Shown: positions 55,062 through 64,000 of the stretch, in pieces | Layout of the letters: each line of letters opens with the position of its first letter | Position numbering within the stretch: the stretch's first letter is position 1 | DNA from: Periplaneta americana | Lineage: Eukaryota > Arthropoda > Insecta > Blattodea > Blattidae | Reading direction: 5' to 3' | Length of the DNA: 64,000 bases | Assembly (NCBI RefSeq): GCF_040183065.1 | Contig: NC_091118.1 | Coordinates: 212,824,529-212,888,528 of the forward strand | Notes under the pieces: generated by a model | Told to the model about the DNA's origin: nothing | Database searches by the model: none | Seen by the model: only the letters and a program-made list of their open reading frames with translations | Translations under genes and position numbers: made by a program

Positions 55062-56415
55062 ATATTGTCTTTGTTATTTTTTTAAATTTAATTTTATTTT
55101 ATTTAAATCCACCACCGACAGAAGTAGGCTTCCAATTACAGGTGGCTTACACAGGTACATACACAAAATACATAAGAAAAAAAAAACAAAACGAAAGAAA
55201 GAAAATACATAACGGTAATAGATGCTAGAATATAATATTGCAGTTAATATAGTGCCAAATGTCAATATAATGATGCAATATTACATTATGCAACGAGCCT
55301 ATAATGATAGTAATTAAGAAGCGAGTATGGATGTTTATGAAATTAGCGGTATTCAGATGTATACATTTTATTTGTATCTGACAAGATCGGAAGTGACCTT
55401 GTTCTAGGTCGTGAATTGTGAGATGTGCGCAGACGCGAAAGTATTGATTTTTTCCGAGGAACAATAATGTCATTGACCTTGACGTAGTCCCGTTAAACTT
55501 GATATTATAATATTATAACCTTGATTATTGAATTCGACATTGAAATACGAGATGACAAATTGAATTTATTTGAATATTATTTACAATTAACGCTAATTAT
55601 TATAGTAACAGAACATAACCTTCTGCGACAGTATTAGATTTCCAGCCTCCGTGACTTTTCGCTAATTCTCTTTCGATTGCATATCCGAGAATAATCGATA
55701 CTTGCGGTTTTATAACGGTACAAAGCTGACTTGTCATTGGCTGAACACATGTAAGCTGAGTTATCATTAGCTGAAGACCTGTACTTTAATGAGTAGGTGT
55801 ACTTTAATGACATGCATTAAAGGACTGCTACCGGGTTTATAATTAGTACATTTCGGCATGGTCGAGCATAAAATTATTTAAAAACTAGAGTAAAAACATT
55901 ATAATACACTTCTTCATAAGTTAAATATCTAAGGAAATACAATTCTTTTTAATATTGTATGAAATTTGTCAACTGTTAAACTGAAATCTAATTGAGAATC
56001 ACAGTTTGAAGACAGAGAGTTGTAAGTATTACACATAACAAACAATGGAGAGTTCTTGAGGAAAACAGTTCTAGGAATGGGAATAACAAAAGGTTGCCTA
56101 TGACGTAATTCTGTTTTTTTTACATTGAACTGAAGGAATTGAAGAAAATCACAGTTATTCAATATACCGTTAACAGTCTTATAGAGTAAAATTTGACTAT
56201 TTATTAATCGTCGAGATTTTAAAGTTTTATAATTAAATTAAAAACGTAACTGATTATATGAAATTTGCTTTTCATAATACGACACGTGATGTTTTTTAAA
56301 ATGTAAATAACGTAAAAATCTTTTCTGTATCCTTTCTATTTGCTTCTGATGGGACTGGAACTGAAGTGACCATATTACAGACGCATACTCTAGCTTACTT
56401 CTAACTAGAGTTTAT
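55062..56415 (-). mobile_element. CR1/jockey-like LINE, interrupted by element H
   Basis: The 3' end (AATTGGAAGCCTACTTCTGT-type, then GGTGGTGGATTTAAATAAAA) is at 55062-55270; coding part at 55929-56415 reads YASVIWSLQFQSHQKQIERI, QKRFLRYLHFKKHHVSYYE, SRRLINSQILLYKTVNGILN and PFVIPIPRTVFLKNSPL, the C-terminal region of the RT protein. One stop interrupts it (RF-stop-FNY). Element H (55273-55873) lies between. Confidence 0.85.
55273..55873 (-). mobile_element. dispersed element H, copy 2, inside a LINE
   Basis: Minus strand begins TTTTATGCTCGACCATGCCG, contains CAAGTATCGATTATTCTCGG, and ends GGCTCGTTGCATAATGTAA, matching 37332-38032 at both ends and in part of the interior. Confidence 0.7.
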
Positions 56416-56526
56416 AGGCCTATAGAGTATCAATAGTATTTATGGAGTGTACAACGGGGTATCGTTGCTCGATAAACTGTCAGCCTATTTTTCGGACATA
56501 GAATTGTATCCAACTTAAGTTAAAAA
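56416..56526. other. short spacer
   Basis: Nothing recognised. Confidence 0.3.
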
Positions 56527-56753
56527 CAAAGTTATTTAACGACGCTCGCAACTGCCGAGGTTATAGGCTATCAGCGACGCTGGTGTGCCGGAATTTTGTC
56601 CTGCAGGAGTTCTTTTACATGCCAATAAATCTACTGACATGAGCCTGTCGCATTTAAGCACACTTAAATGCCATCGACCTTGCCCGGGATCGAACTCGCA
56701 TCCTCAGGCATAGAAGTCCAGCAGTATACTAACTGCGCCAACAAGGCCGACAA
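56527..56753 (-). mobile_element. tRNA-headed SINE, family F
   Basis: Minus strand: TTGTTGGCGCAGTTAGTATA (box A region), GCGAGTTCGATCCCGGG (box B), body with CTCCTGCAGGACAAAATTCC, tail ending GCGTCGTTAAATAACTTTGT. Confidence 0.85.
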
Positions 56754-56879
56754 CTTAAATTATGTGAGAGCATATATGGTAATTTAATCACTATAGAATT
56801 GTGTTATTCTAGGTTTAATTTGTAATTCAGTAAATACTAAAATATTCTTTGTTCTTAACTTCTATGATAAAATGTCTAG

Positions 56880-57055
56880 CTTTCATTAAGCAGGTAATCT
56901 TGTCGTACTTTAATTTTTATTGTAATTATAATTGTAAATTTAATATTAATTGTAATTTTATTCTTCATATTATAGTTGTAATCAACTGGTAGAGGGGCAG
57001 AGAAGGCCTGACGGCCTTATCTCTACCAGGTTAAATAAATAAATACTAATAGTAC
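56880..57055 (+). mobile_element. LINE 3' end with terminal hairpin
   Basis: Ends with stem CTGGTAGAG / CTCTACCAG and AAGGCC-TGAC-GGCCTT, then TTAAATAAATAAATA. Non-coding 3' UTR only. Confidence 0.75.
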
Positions 57056-57257
57056 TAAATTCTGGATAGTCATAAATATTTTCTTCGGTGCGTGATTTTT
57101 ATACGTTGCAACAATATTTGGTTGCCTCTTGAGCAATGCAAGGCTTTTTGGTGGAAATTTTTAAGATTTATATTGAAAAATTAATAAAATATCGTACTTA
57201 TGGTTGAAAATGTGACGATAATTTCGTAATTTTTTCACCATGTAATGTCATACATAT

Positions 57258-57465
57258 TGTCATAACTATTTCTTACCAATGTTTATTATTGTCACACTAA
57301 CATTACTTATCCAACTTTCATTATTTACTTTCATGTTGTTTTATGGTCTAGATATTAATTTAATAACTATGTAACCAATTTTATTCAATTAGAATTAGAG
57401 TCTGGCTGGGCGGAAGAGAAGGCCTACTGGCCTTAGCTCTCCCAGATTAAATAAATAAATAAATA
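57258..57465 (+). mobile_element. LINE 3' end, intact copy (empty hAT site)
   Basis: Same 3' UTR as 53120-54240 without the hAT. Terminal hairpin CTGGG..AGAG..AAGGCC / GGCCTT..CTCT-CCCAG, then (TAAA)n. Confidence 0.9.
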
Positions 57466-57733
57466 ATTAAATTATTAAATTATTATACACAATCTCAATT
57501 AGTAACAATCTAACACCGGTATTATATTTACAACATTCATGGCGAAATAAAGCTGTTAGAGGCCATTCGTTATTCGTGAAACCTACATGCGTGTGAGGGG
57601 AAGAAAAAGTGAACTGAGAAGCTTCCATCCTTCACTCCTTTGCAGCTAGCTAGCTCACTTACTCTCACCATAGGTTTCTTACTATGAGTTAGGCGCACTC
57701 ATGCTTTTGGTTTCACGATATAACGAATGACCT

Positions 57734-57774
<41 letters not shown>

Positions 57775-58239
57775 AAAACTAACAACAATGATACCCCATC
57801 TAAATTAATCTTATTGTTAACTCAATGTTTTTTTATTATCCAATTTAATAAACCCTATTTCACCCTGAGGTATATTAGGGTTATAGTCGGCATCAAAATA
57901 CACATTTTATAAGCAATAAACAATAGTAAAGTTATGATATAAAATAGTGGTCACAGTTACAATTCACATGAATTATGTAGAAGAATGCACCTTAATGAAA
58001 GAATGGATCCTGTTAAAGATTAATGAGATGTTTGAGGAATAATCAATATAAAATATATACAAGAATATCTAACCGTTTCAGAGTAAATACACGACCTAAA
58101 AAGATAATCAATAGTAGATTAATATAACAAACTTTGACTTTCACTTTCAAATTAATACTTAATTCATGAACAGTGGAACAGTTAAGAGTAATAAAGGGAT
58201 ATTACAAGCAATGATTTACGGTTACAAGTTACATACGTG
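57466..58239. other. no gene seen; (GAT)n at 57733-57774
   Basis: AT-rich; a GAT microsatellite of about 14 units. The 61-codon ORF over it is a repeat artefact. Confidence 0.5.
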
Positions 58240-59000
58240 ATTCAGGAACAAGTACAATAATTAAAATAATAACACAAATAATGACTTACAACTAACGAAT
58301 AACGAAATTCTTGAAGGGCAATATATAATAGTAGGGGGCAATACAAAAGATTTAAAAACAAATGTAAACTGTAAAGGAATAGTAGAAAAATTGACTTAAA
58401 ATTACAAGCTAAACACATTCTTTTTAAAGCAATAGGTAACAACAAAGAGATGCTAATAACAATACATTGACTGTAGTTACAGATTAAACACATTATTTTA
58501 AAAACCAACACGCAAAGGATCACTAGCTATTTTCAGGCGTTATATACATGGAACATGACTTTAATTCACATCTTCCTGACGTTACTTCGTATATTATTTT
58601 GTGTTTCAATCTATTTCAATTTGTTATTTTTCACTGTAATAACAAAAATTTGTTTCATAAAGCCTCAAGGCATTTCTCTATATTTATTGTATCACGGTAC
58701 TCTTTGTCAATGGCAACCTGTAATGGTTATAGGAAGGAATATATATATATAAATAAAAATAAAATGGCTATTAAACACATTATGTTAGAAGCAATAAATA
58801 GCTACTCTAAGAGATGACTTAAAATTTACGAATTAAATACATTATTTAGTAACAACAACTGGCAATAAGGAGGTATTACAAGAAATGGCTCAGAATTAGA
58901 AATCAAATACCTAATTAAAAAAAATTAAAACCAATAGTACAATTGTAGTATGCGAAATTGAAGACTTACAGTTTCATAATAGTTGATTAGAACTAATACG
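58240..59000. repeat. degenerate AT-rich repeats
   Basis: GACTTAMARTTACRARYTAAA-like lines followed by ACATT-TTTTAAA recur at about 58272, 58394, 58470, 58818 and 58890, suggesting an old tandem array of roughly 75-125-bp units. Short unrecognised ORFs at 58548-58817. Confidence 0.4.
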
Positions 59001-59239
59001 ATTTTTTTTCCCCGAAATAATTTAACATTTTATAGTTTCACGAATATTCTATTCAAGAAGGACATGAAATACTTATATGATTTGGAGTTGGTAAGTATAT
59101 TGGTTAAAGGTTTGGTAAACGTATAATTTAAAGTGTTCAGTAACAACTCAAACTCATATCTTTCACGGCAAAATTTTATAGTCTATAGTCTACAAAAACC
59201 CAGTCATCAATGTTCCAGTAATGAATTTTTTTTAAACAT

Positions 59240-59493
59240 CGTCGTTGTTCCTGCAATAACTCCTATGTGACATATTTATCGATTTTCAGATTTTTCCTCT
59301 ATGAAATAACTTAAATAGTGATACAGGAAATAATAAAATCTCCTGTATGTCACTATATTTCTTTCTTTCGAAAATGTAAGAATTCACAATCCCCTATGTA
59401 CGGCTGCCATAGTATGAATAAAATAATGTGTTTTTTCTTCCTACTGAAAAATTTTATATTTTGCACATAGGAGTTATTGCAGGAACGACGACG
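59240..59493. mobile_element. MITE with CGTCGTTGTTCC ends
   Basis: Inverted ends CGTCGTTGTTCCTGCAATAA / CGTCGTCGTTCCTGCAATAA, similar for about 29 bp; ACAT flanks both sides (59236-59239, 59494-59497). Non-coding. Confidence 0.75.
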
Positions 59494-59614
59494 ACATTCA
59501 TATAAACATATAAAAACATGAAATGACTTATTTGTAAACCTGCCTAGTGGATCAGTTTAACATAGAAGGCCGTGATTTCCTCGTTTCGTTTTCAACCTCC
59601 ACGCCTGTTACATG

Positions 59615-60662
59615 GATGCATATATAATAGGATGCGAAACTTACCGAGTTTCCCGTAACACATACTAGAGGCGCTGTTGTAGAAAATGATCTTGCTACCA
59701 CCTGTTGGAGGGAGGGGCGTTATTACATCTAGAAGCGCATCAAGTAGCGAAAAGAGTAATTGAAGCGTCGGCTGGAACAACGTTATAAGTTACATTTGGT
59801 AAAATTTACAGGAGCTGCAAAAATGTGTACGCGTACAACGTTGTTCTTATGAGGGTAGCAAACTTTTGAGTGGACAAATTTCACGTACTGCATTGATGGA
59901 CAGTTGCAAGCCAAGGAGTATAGCAAGGTAACATGACTTACAACATTATTACACGGAAACACGCCGAATGAAAATTTTGTAACTTACAACGTTGTTCCAG
60001 CCGACGATTCAATTACTCCATGCATTTAGCAGCGCACCTGGTGACGAAAATGTTAAACGGTGCAGAAAGTATTCCCTCCAAACCTCATCGATATTGAAAA
60101 CTAACCCAATTTAAAATAAAACGTTTACATTTTTATTCCTCACAGCATCTTCTACTGAAAATTCTTACCGGAGCCAACAGGAAGATAAAAGAGACGATCT
60201 ATTTTACACTACCCAATTAAAATATAACCAGACAGAGACAAAAAAATAAAGCACAAGGTTAGATAATTGGGATTGTATTCTTTGGGTATTTATTGTACAG
60301 CGCAATTGAAAAGTCTGAAAGAACTACTTAGATAGTTCAATTTATTATATTACTATTACTTTACAATACATTCAACAACACTATTTTTACAACGTCCATA
60401 AACATCACTGTTTAACATACACTGCTTATACACACACGTAGTATCACTTCATGTTCACTTATTAGCAAGTTTCTGTCTTCCATTTTGGCTCCTCGTCGAG
60501 TCCTCGAGCAATATCTCGAACGGATAAATAGAGAACTCTGGGTAATGTACCCAACACGTAGTTCTAATGTTCGCCACCTACGACATTGGGCGCTGATCAT
60601 CTTATTTCAGCCCCCCACCGCCAGATGGTGCTGACCGCAGTTTCGCATCCTATTATATATTT
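59615..60662. mobile_element. inverted-ended segment with a nested foldback
   Basis: TATATAATAGGATGCGAAACT at 59619-59639 recurs inverted at about 60637-60657. Inside, a second inverted pair (AATTGAAGCGTCGGCTGGAA at 59757, inverse near 59982-60012) marks a smaller element, 59752-60018. No coding sequence recognised; order suggests the smaller is nested in the larger. Confidence 0.5.
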
Positions 60663-60663
60663 A

Positions 60664-61235
60664 ACCATGCCTGTTACTTCTGTTTAAGTTGTAACCGAGA
60701 TCGACGCACTAACCAGAGGTTTTAACTGGTGGTTACACCTCTAACCGACGTTGATGCACGTGGCTACCGATTGTACAAATTTCTGAAGGTTCTCGCTGAC
60801 CGACTCTGTCGCCATGACGACCCGACTGGCACGGCCCCTGTGGGTATTCGTTGTGAGTTGGCATGACTTACGCGTAGGTTGTTACAAATTTGCGGGAACG
60901 CCAAAGTTTGATTGGTCGGCGGCGGCTGAGTTGTGTTGTCGCCGCTCGTGGTCCCGATGTCCTATCCCTATCTTGACGATAATGCTTTTCGTAAAATACC
61001 CGCTGTGTGGCCATAACAGTAACTCCGCTTTTATTGCGCGCATCTCAGACTTTATTAGTGCGCTCCAAGTTATGAAACTTTCTCTGCGGTGCGTTCGGTT
61101 CATGTGATCATGTTCCGCCTTCAGATTTTATTCTTCGAGCGTTTAGACTTTGTAATGACATAATACAGTATGTCTTCAAACATTGAGCCCCATTTGAATA
61201 AAAAATAGCTCTACTGTACACGTGTATGAGTTGTA
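60664..61235. other. G+C-richer segment, possible short first exon
   Basis: At 60814-60852 (+) ATG (context GTCGCCATGA) opens MTTRLARPLWVFV and meets GTGAGT at 60853. ATTGG (inverse CCAAT) lies at 60911. Either strand could hold a promoter. The evidence is weak and no repeat is recognised. Confidence 0.25.
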
Positions 61236-61239
61236 CTAA

Positions 61240-62575
61240 AAATAAAGTAGTAGAATCCGTGGCGTAACTAGAGGCTTGGGACCCCTATAAAGTTTAAGGT
61301 GTCCCCCCCCCCTCCACCACCACTTTCGAGTTCTACAAAGTGTCACCACTGTCTAGTACAGGGACATCATTTTATTTTTACTAACATTTTTAATATTAAC
61401 CTGGCTATACCTTTAGAGAACCGGAAACACGTTTGCTACCCCCTTCCACGACTGGAGTTCGATGATACTGGCGTAAAACACAAACAGATCACTTTACTAG
61501 GTATAGGAGGAAAGAAAAGTAGTTCATCCATTTACGTAAACTAGAAAATATAACGCTTTTGAGTTCGATAATTTTCATTAGGTTTTTGTTTAATCGAAAT
61601 ACAGTACAGTATTAACAATGAGTGTTTTTACTCACGAACTGAGCTGTCCATGTGAACGTATTCATTATGCAGTGTATATTATACTGTCTACAGCACATTA
61701 GCGTACAATATAGAGCAAAAAATTAAATTGAAAAGTAATCATAATATGAATATTTAAACACAATTTTGAAAATGGTGGCCGTTCATTTCGATACAGGCTT
61801 CAGTTCTTTTGTGCATATTATCGCACTATAGACTATTGTACCTAATTCCAATTACCAGGTTCGTACTTCGTATCAGCAACTCATGTTGAAATAATTCTGT
61901 ACCTACTCTATAAAAGAGTACCTTACATACTGTAAATTCAATCTTCACTTCTGCCCGACCCGCACAGATAAAATTACTCAGACATGCTATCTTCTGTCCG
62001 TCCAAGTGGTTATGCCGCAGGATCGTAGAAAGGGGGGAAATCACGTGACAGTTAATTACTTAACGAGGCCCTTTTATTTAAGTTATTTTAAACAGTTGTA
62101 TAATATTACGTAAACGTCCAATTCCTAACAGAAATTGATGTTCTCAGAAAATAGCTAAGACAGCCCAGCCACTAGCTGGCGAATAAAAGCTGGTGGGGGA
62201 AACCGGGATACGACGTAGGCAAATGGACGACAGTACCTATCCGAAAATGATTCAATATTGAAAGCTTTTTCGTCACTGGAAAACGCGAACATATTTTTGG
62301 AACGTACTGTTTACTGTGGCAGTAAGGCTGCTATGACTGTATATGCGGTCTTGGATCTGTGTGGATGACGGTTGAACTTCATTAGTAGAAGGGGTGGGAG
62401 TGAAGTACATTAAAAAACTCAGGTACAATAAAAATTGAAGTAAAAATAAAATGATGTCCCTGTACTAAAATAAAGTGGTGGAGTCAGTGGCGTAACTAGA
62501 GGCTTGGGACCCTGCAAAGTTTAAGGTGTCCCCCCCCCCACCACTTTTGAGTTCTACAAAGTGGCACCCTTACAT
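61240..62575. mobile_element. segment between direct repeats O, with inverted sub-ends
   Basis: A block of about 115 bp (GTGGCGTAACTAGAGGCTTG, C-run, CACCACTTT) occurs at 61255-61352 and again, same orientation, at 62484-62570. GTACAGGGACATCATTTTAT at 61357 is inverted at about 62448. It could be one element duplicated around another; borders uncertain. Confidence 0.4.
61735..61850 (-). pseudogene. mariner-like transposase C-terminal scrap
   Basis: Minus strand reads HKRTEACIEMNGHHFQNCV then a stop, matching the C-terminal RTELCIEKNG-HFQH signature of mariner-like transposases. Nothing else of the protein is visible. Confidence 0.5.
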
Positions 62576-62639
62576 GTTTTATAATATCTGTATAATTTAT
62601 GTACCAGGACATCAGAAATGCGTAACTCTACAATTTATA

Positions 62640-62830
62640 ACTATACGAAATATGATTGTGAACCGTAAGAAATGTCATTTATTTCAGGAAGGTTTTTTTA
62701 GATAGTCTATTTCAAACAAAAAAAGTTTAATACCATTTTTATCGTTTTTGCTTCCTTTTCGACACAAAAATTGTTTTATATGAAACATTTTACAGCGTGT
62801 TTAGGGAAAGCCATTGATTTAATTCTCAAT
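62640..62830 (+). repeat. dispersed repeat N, copy 3
   Basis: Shares TATGAAACATTTTACAGCGT and GGGAAAGCCATTGAT with copies at 14292 and 41640. Confidence 0.65.
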
Positions 62831-62850
62831 ATCCTCAGTCAATTTAAGTT

Positions 62851-62926
62851 TATTTTAGTAGGTTATTTTACGACGCTTTATCAACATCTTAGGCTATTTA
62901 GCATCTGAATGAGATGAAGGTGATAA
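62851..62926 (-). mobile_element. SINE family B tail fragment
   Basis: Tail and start of body only (AGTAGGTTATTTTACGACGC to GATGAAGGTGATAA), cut by MITE G sequence. Confidence 0.85.
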
Positions 62927-62927
62927 A

Positions 62928-63051
62928 CATTTCGCTAGCCCCCGCTACGGGCGTGCTAAACTAGCCCCGGCTATCGACTGGTAACTTGTACGGGATTCAT
63001 ATCATATCGTTAACACTGGTTTATGAATACGAAAAACGCTGATCATCCACC
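62928..63051. mobile_element. MITE family G, truncated at both ends
   Basis: Interior ACATTTCGCTAGCCCCCGCT to ACGCTGATCATCCACC; the GGG ends are missing. Confidence 0.8.
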
Positions 63052-63120
63052 TGATTATTACGATGTACCGAAGTACATATGATACTTCCGTGCTGAAAGC
63101 CCGGGTTCAGCTCCCCACTA
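63052..63120 (-). mobile_element. SINE family C fragment
   Basis: GATGTACCGAAGTACATATG (inverse of the family C tail) joined to a CCCGGGTTCAGCTCCCC box-B-like stretch in the opposite sense; a rearranged scrap. Confidence 0.55.
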
Positions 63121-63328
63121 TTACCATTAATGCACAGCACAATGTGAATACGGCGGTTGCTGTCGTCTGCGATACAACGAACTTTTCTGCTGATTTTCGA
63201 GTTCGTCATTTTTTTTTCCGGTTATTATATGCTTGTTTAAGTTGTGTTAACTCTCGCTAGTGGTTTTATATTTTATTTTATCCGTCTTGGTATTTACTTT
63301 GTTATTGTAAATATTTTTGTTTTATCAC

Positions 63329-63329
<1 letters not shown>

Positions 63330-63372
<43 letters not shown>

Positions 63373-63420
63373 GTGAATTATTTTGTATTACAATCTTTGT
63401 ATCATTTGTCACGATTATTC

Positions 63421-63463
<43 letters not shown>
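63330..63463. repeat. two (ATT)n microsatellites
   Basis: 63330-63372 and 63421-63463, each about 14 units. The 117-codon ORF across them is an artefact. Confidence 0.95.
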
Positions 63464-63465
<2 letters not shown>

Positions 63466-63523
63466 TATTTTATATCATCAGCATTATTATTTGAACCCTG
63501 TAAAATTTATGTAGACTACTGGA

Positions 63524-63654
63524 CTGTACCCGAGCACGAGCATATGCTCATTTCGGGTATCTATCTAAATGTAAATTCAAATGTAAATTGTAAATAAATT
63601 TTGAAATTTGAAATTTGAAATTTTTTCGAAATTTGAAATTTTTTCGAAATTTGA
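63524..63654 (+). mobile_element. LINE 3' end with hairpin
   Basis: TACCCGAGCACGAGCATATG pairs with the following CTCATTTCGGGTA (63527-63559), then AAATGTAAATTC-type A-rich tail and three GAAATTTGAAATTTTTTC-like repeats. This is the layout of the other LINE 3' ends here. Confidence 0.55.
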
Positions 63655-63746
63655 AATCCCGGTGCCGTTCCACTCATCCTTCATGATATGATGACGCAGA
63701 ATTTCTACATGGAAATATCATATGTACTTCGGTACATCATAATAAT
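63655..63746 (+). mobile_element. SINE family C, body and tail
   Basis: CCGGTGCCGTTCCACTCATC to ATATGTACTTCGGTACATCA; head missing. Confidence 0.8.
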
Positions 63747-64000
63747 ATATTAATTTCTTTTCTAAATTAATTTCTAATTTCTTAAAAGATAATAAATGGA
63801 GATTGAGTTACAGAATGTGTGTTAGTAACAATGTTATTTTGAGTTTACATCAAATGCAAAGGAATCTTTAATTAAAATAGTTTTGTTTTATAAGAATGTA
63901 CATTTGATCTACAACAATTTGATCGAAACACACCAAATGAGACGTTTTTGTTTACATTCTCCTCTCGCAAATCTTGCGGAGTGGAGTTACACTCATTTTC
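63747..64000. other. no gene seen
   Basis: AT-rich to the window end. Confidence 0.4.

Noticed and set aside
63244-63597. 117-codon ORF and similar frames over (ATT)n or (GAT)n runs
   Set aside because: Translations are homopolymer-like (L, Y, D runs) from microsatellites.

Overview
This is an intron- or intergenic-type stretch of a large, AT-rich insect genome. The repeat content points to a cockroach (Blattodea): tRNA-headed SINEs like those I know from Periplaneta, many mariner- and hAT-type relics, LINE fragments, and abundant AAT/ATT microsatellites. The genus is inference and no species-diagnostic gene is present. I see no complete host protein-coding gene. The best host candidate is a first coding exon encoding a signal peptide at 54871-54926 (+) that runs into a splice donor. 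Weaker exon-like or promoter-like segments lie at 8955-9052, 30845-31155 and 60814-60852.

Layout. 0-9.7 kb holds SINEs and a cluster of long-armed palindromic (foldback) elements (3.6-5.7 kb), then a cluster of one MITE family (6.9-8.0 kb). 9.9-11.2 kb is a purine-only-strand minisatellite. 11.6-17.5 kb has a mariner relic, LINE fragments with target-site duplications, a SINE inside a LINE, and a PIF/Harbinger element (encoding a short MADF-like protein) inside a SINE head. 18.1-20.8 kb is the most unusual object: nine near-identical 277-bp units in tandem, each carrying a near-canonical tRNA cloverleaf followed by a T-run, plus one inverted copy at the left edge. 21-26.5 kb holds SINEs, a complete-ended hAT and a short mariner. 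26.8-28.6 kb is a CR1/jockey-like LINE split by a solo LTR. 34.5-36.9 kb holds two mariner deletion derivatives around a second tRNA-headed tandem (380-bp period), also capped by an inverted head. 38.7-40.3 kb is a tail-to-tail pair of LINE copies separated and flanked by ATT repeats. 42.6-44.0 kb is a Helitron with both termini and a nested MITE. 45.2-46.5 kb is a mariner with a LINE nested in it. 47.1-48.8 kb is a 141-bp satellite. 50.3-54.2 kb holds three hAT elements with 8-bp duplications; for one of them the window also contains the empty target site (57.3 kb). 54.8-64 kb has the signal-peptide exon, LINE 3' ends with terminal hairpins, more MITEs and microsatellites.

Nothing here forms an operon or pathway. 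The relations are parasitic: at least four different SINE families end in the same tail module (core GCGTCGTTAAATAAC), which suggests they use one LINE's reverse transcriptase, and several elements are nested in others, which gives relative insertion order. Boundaries given with target-site duplications are read directly and are firm; family names come from motif recognition without database searches.
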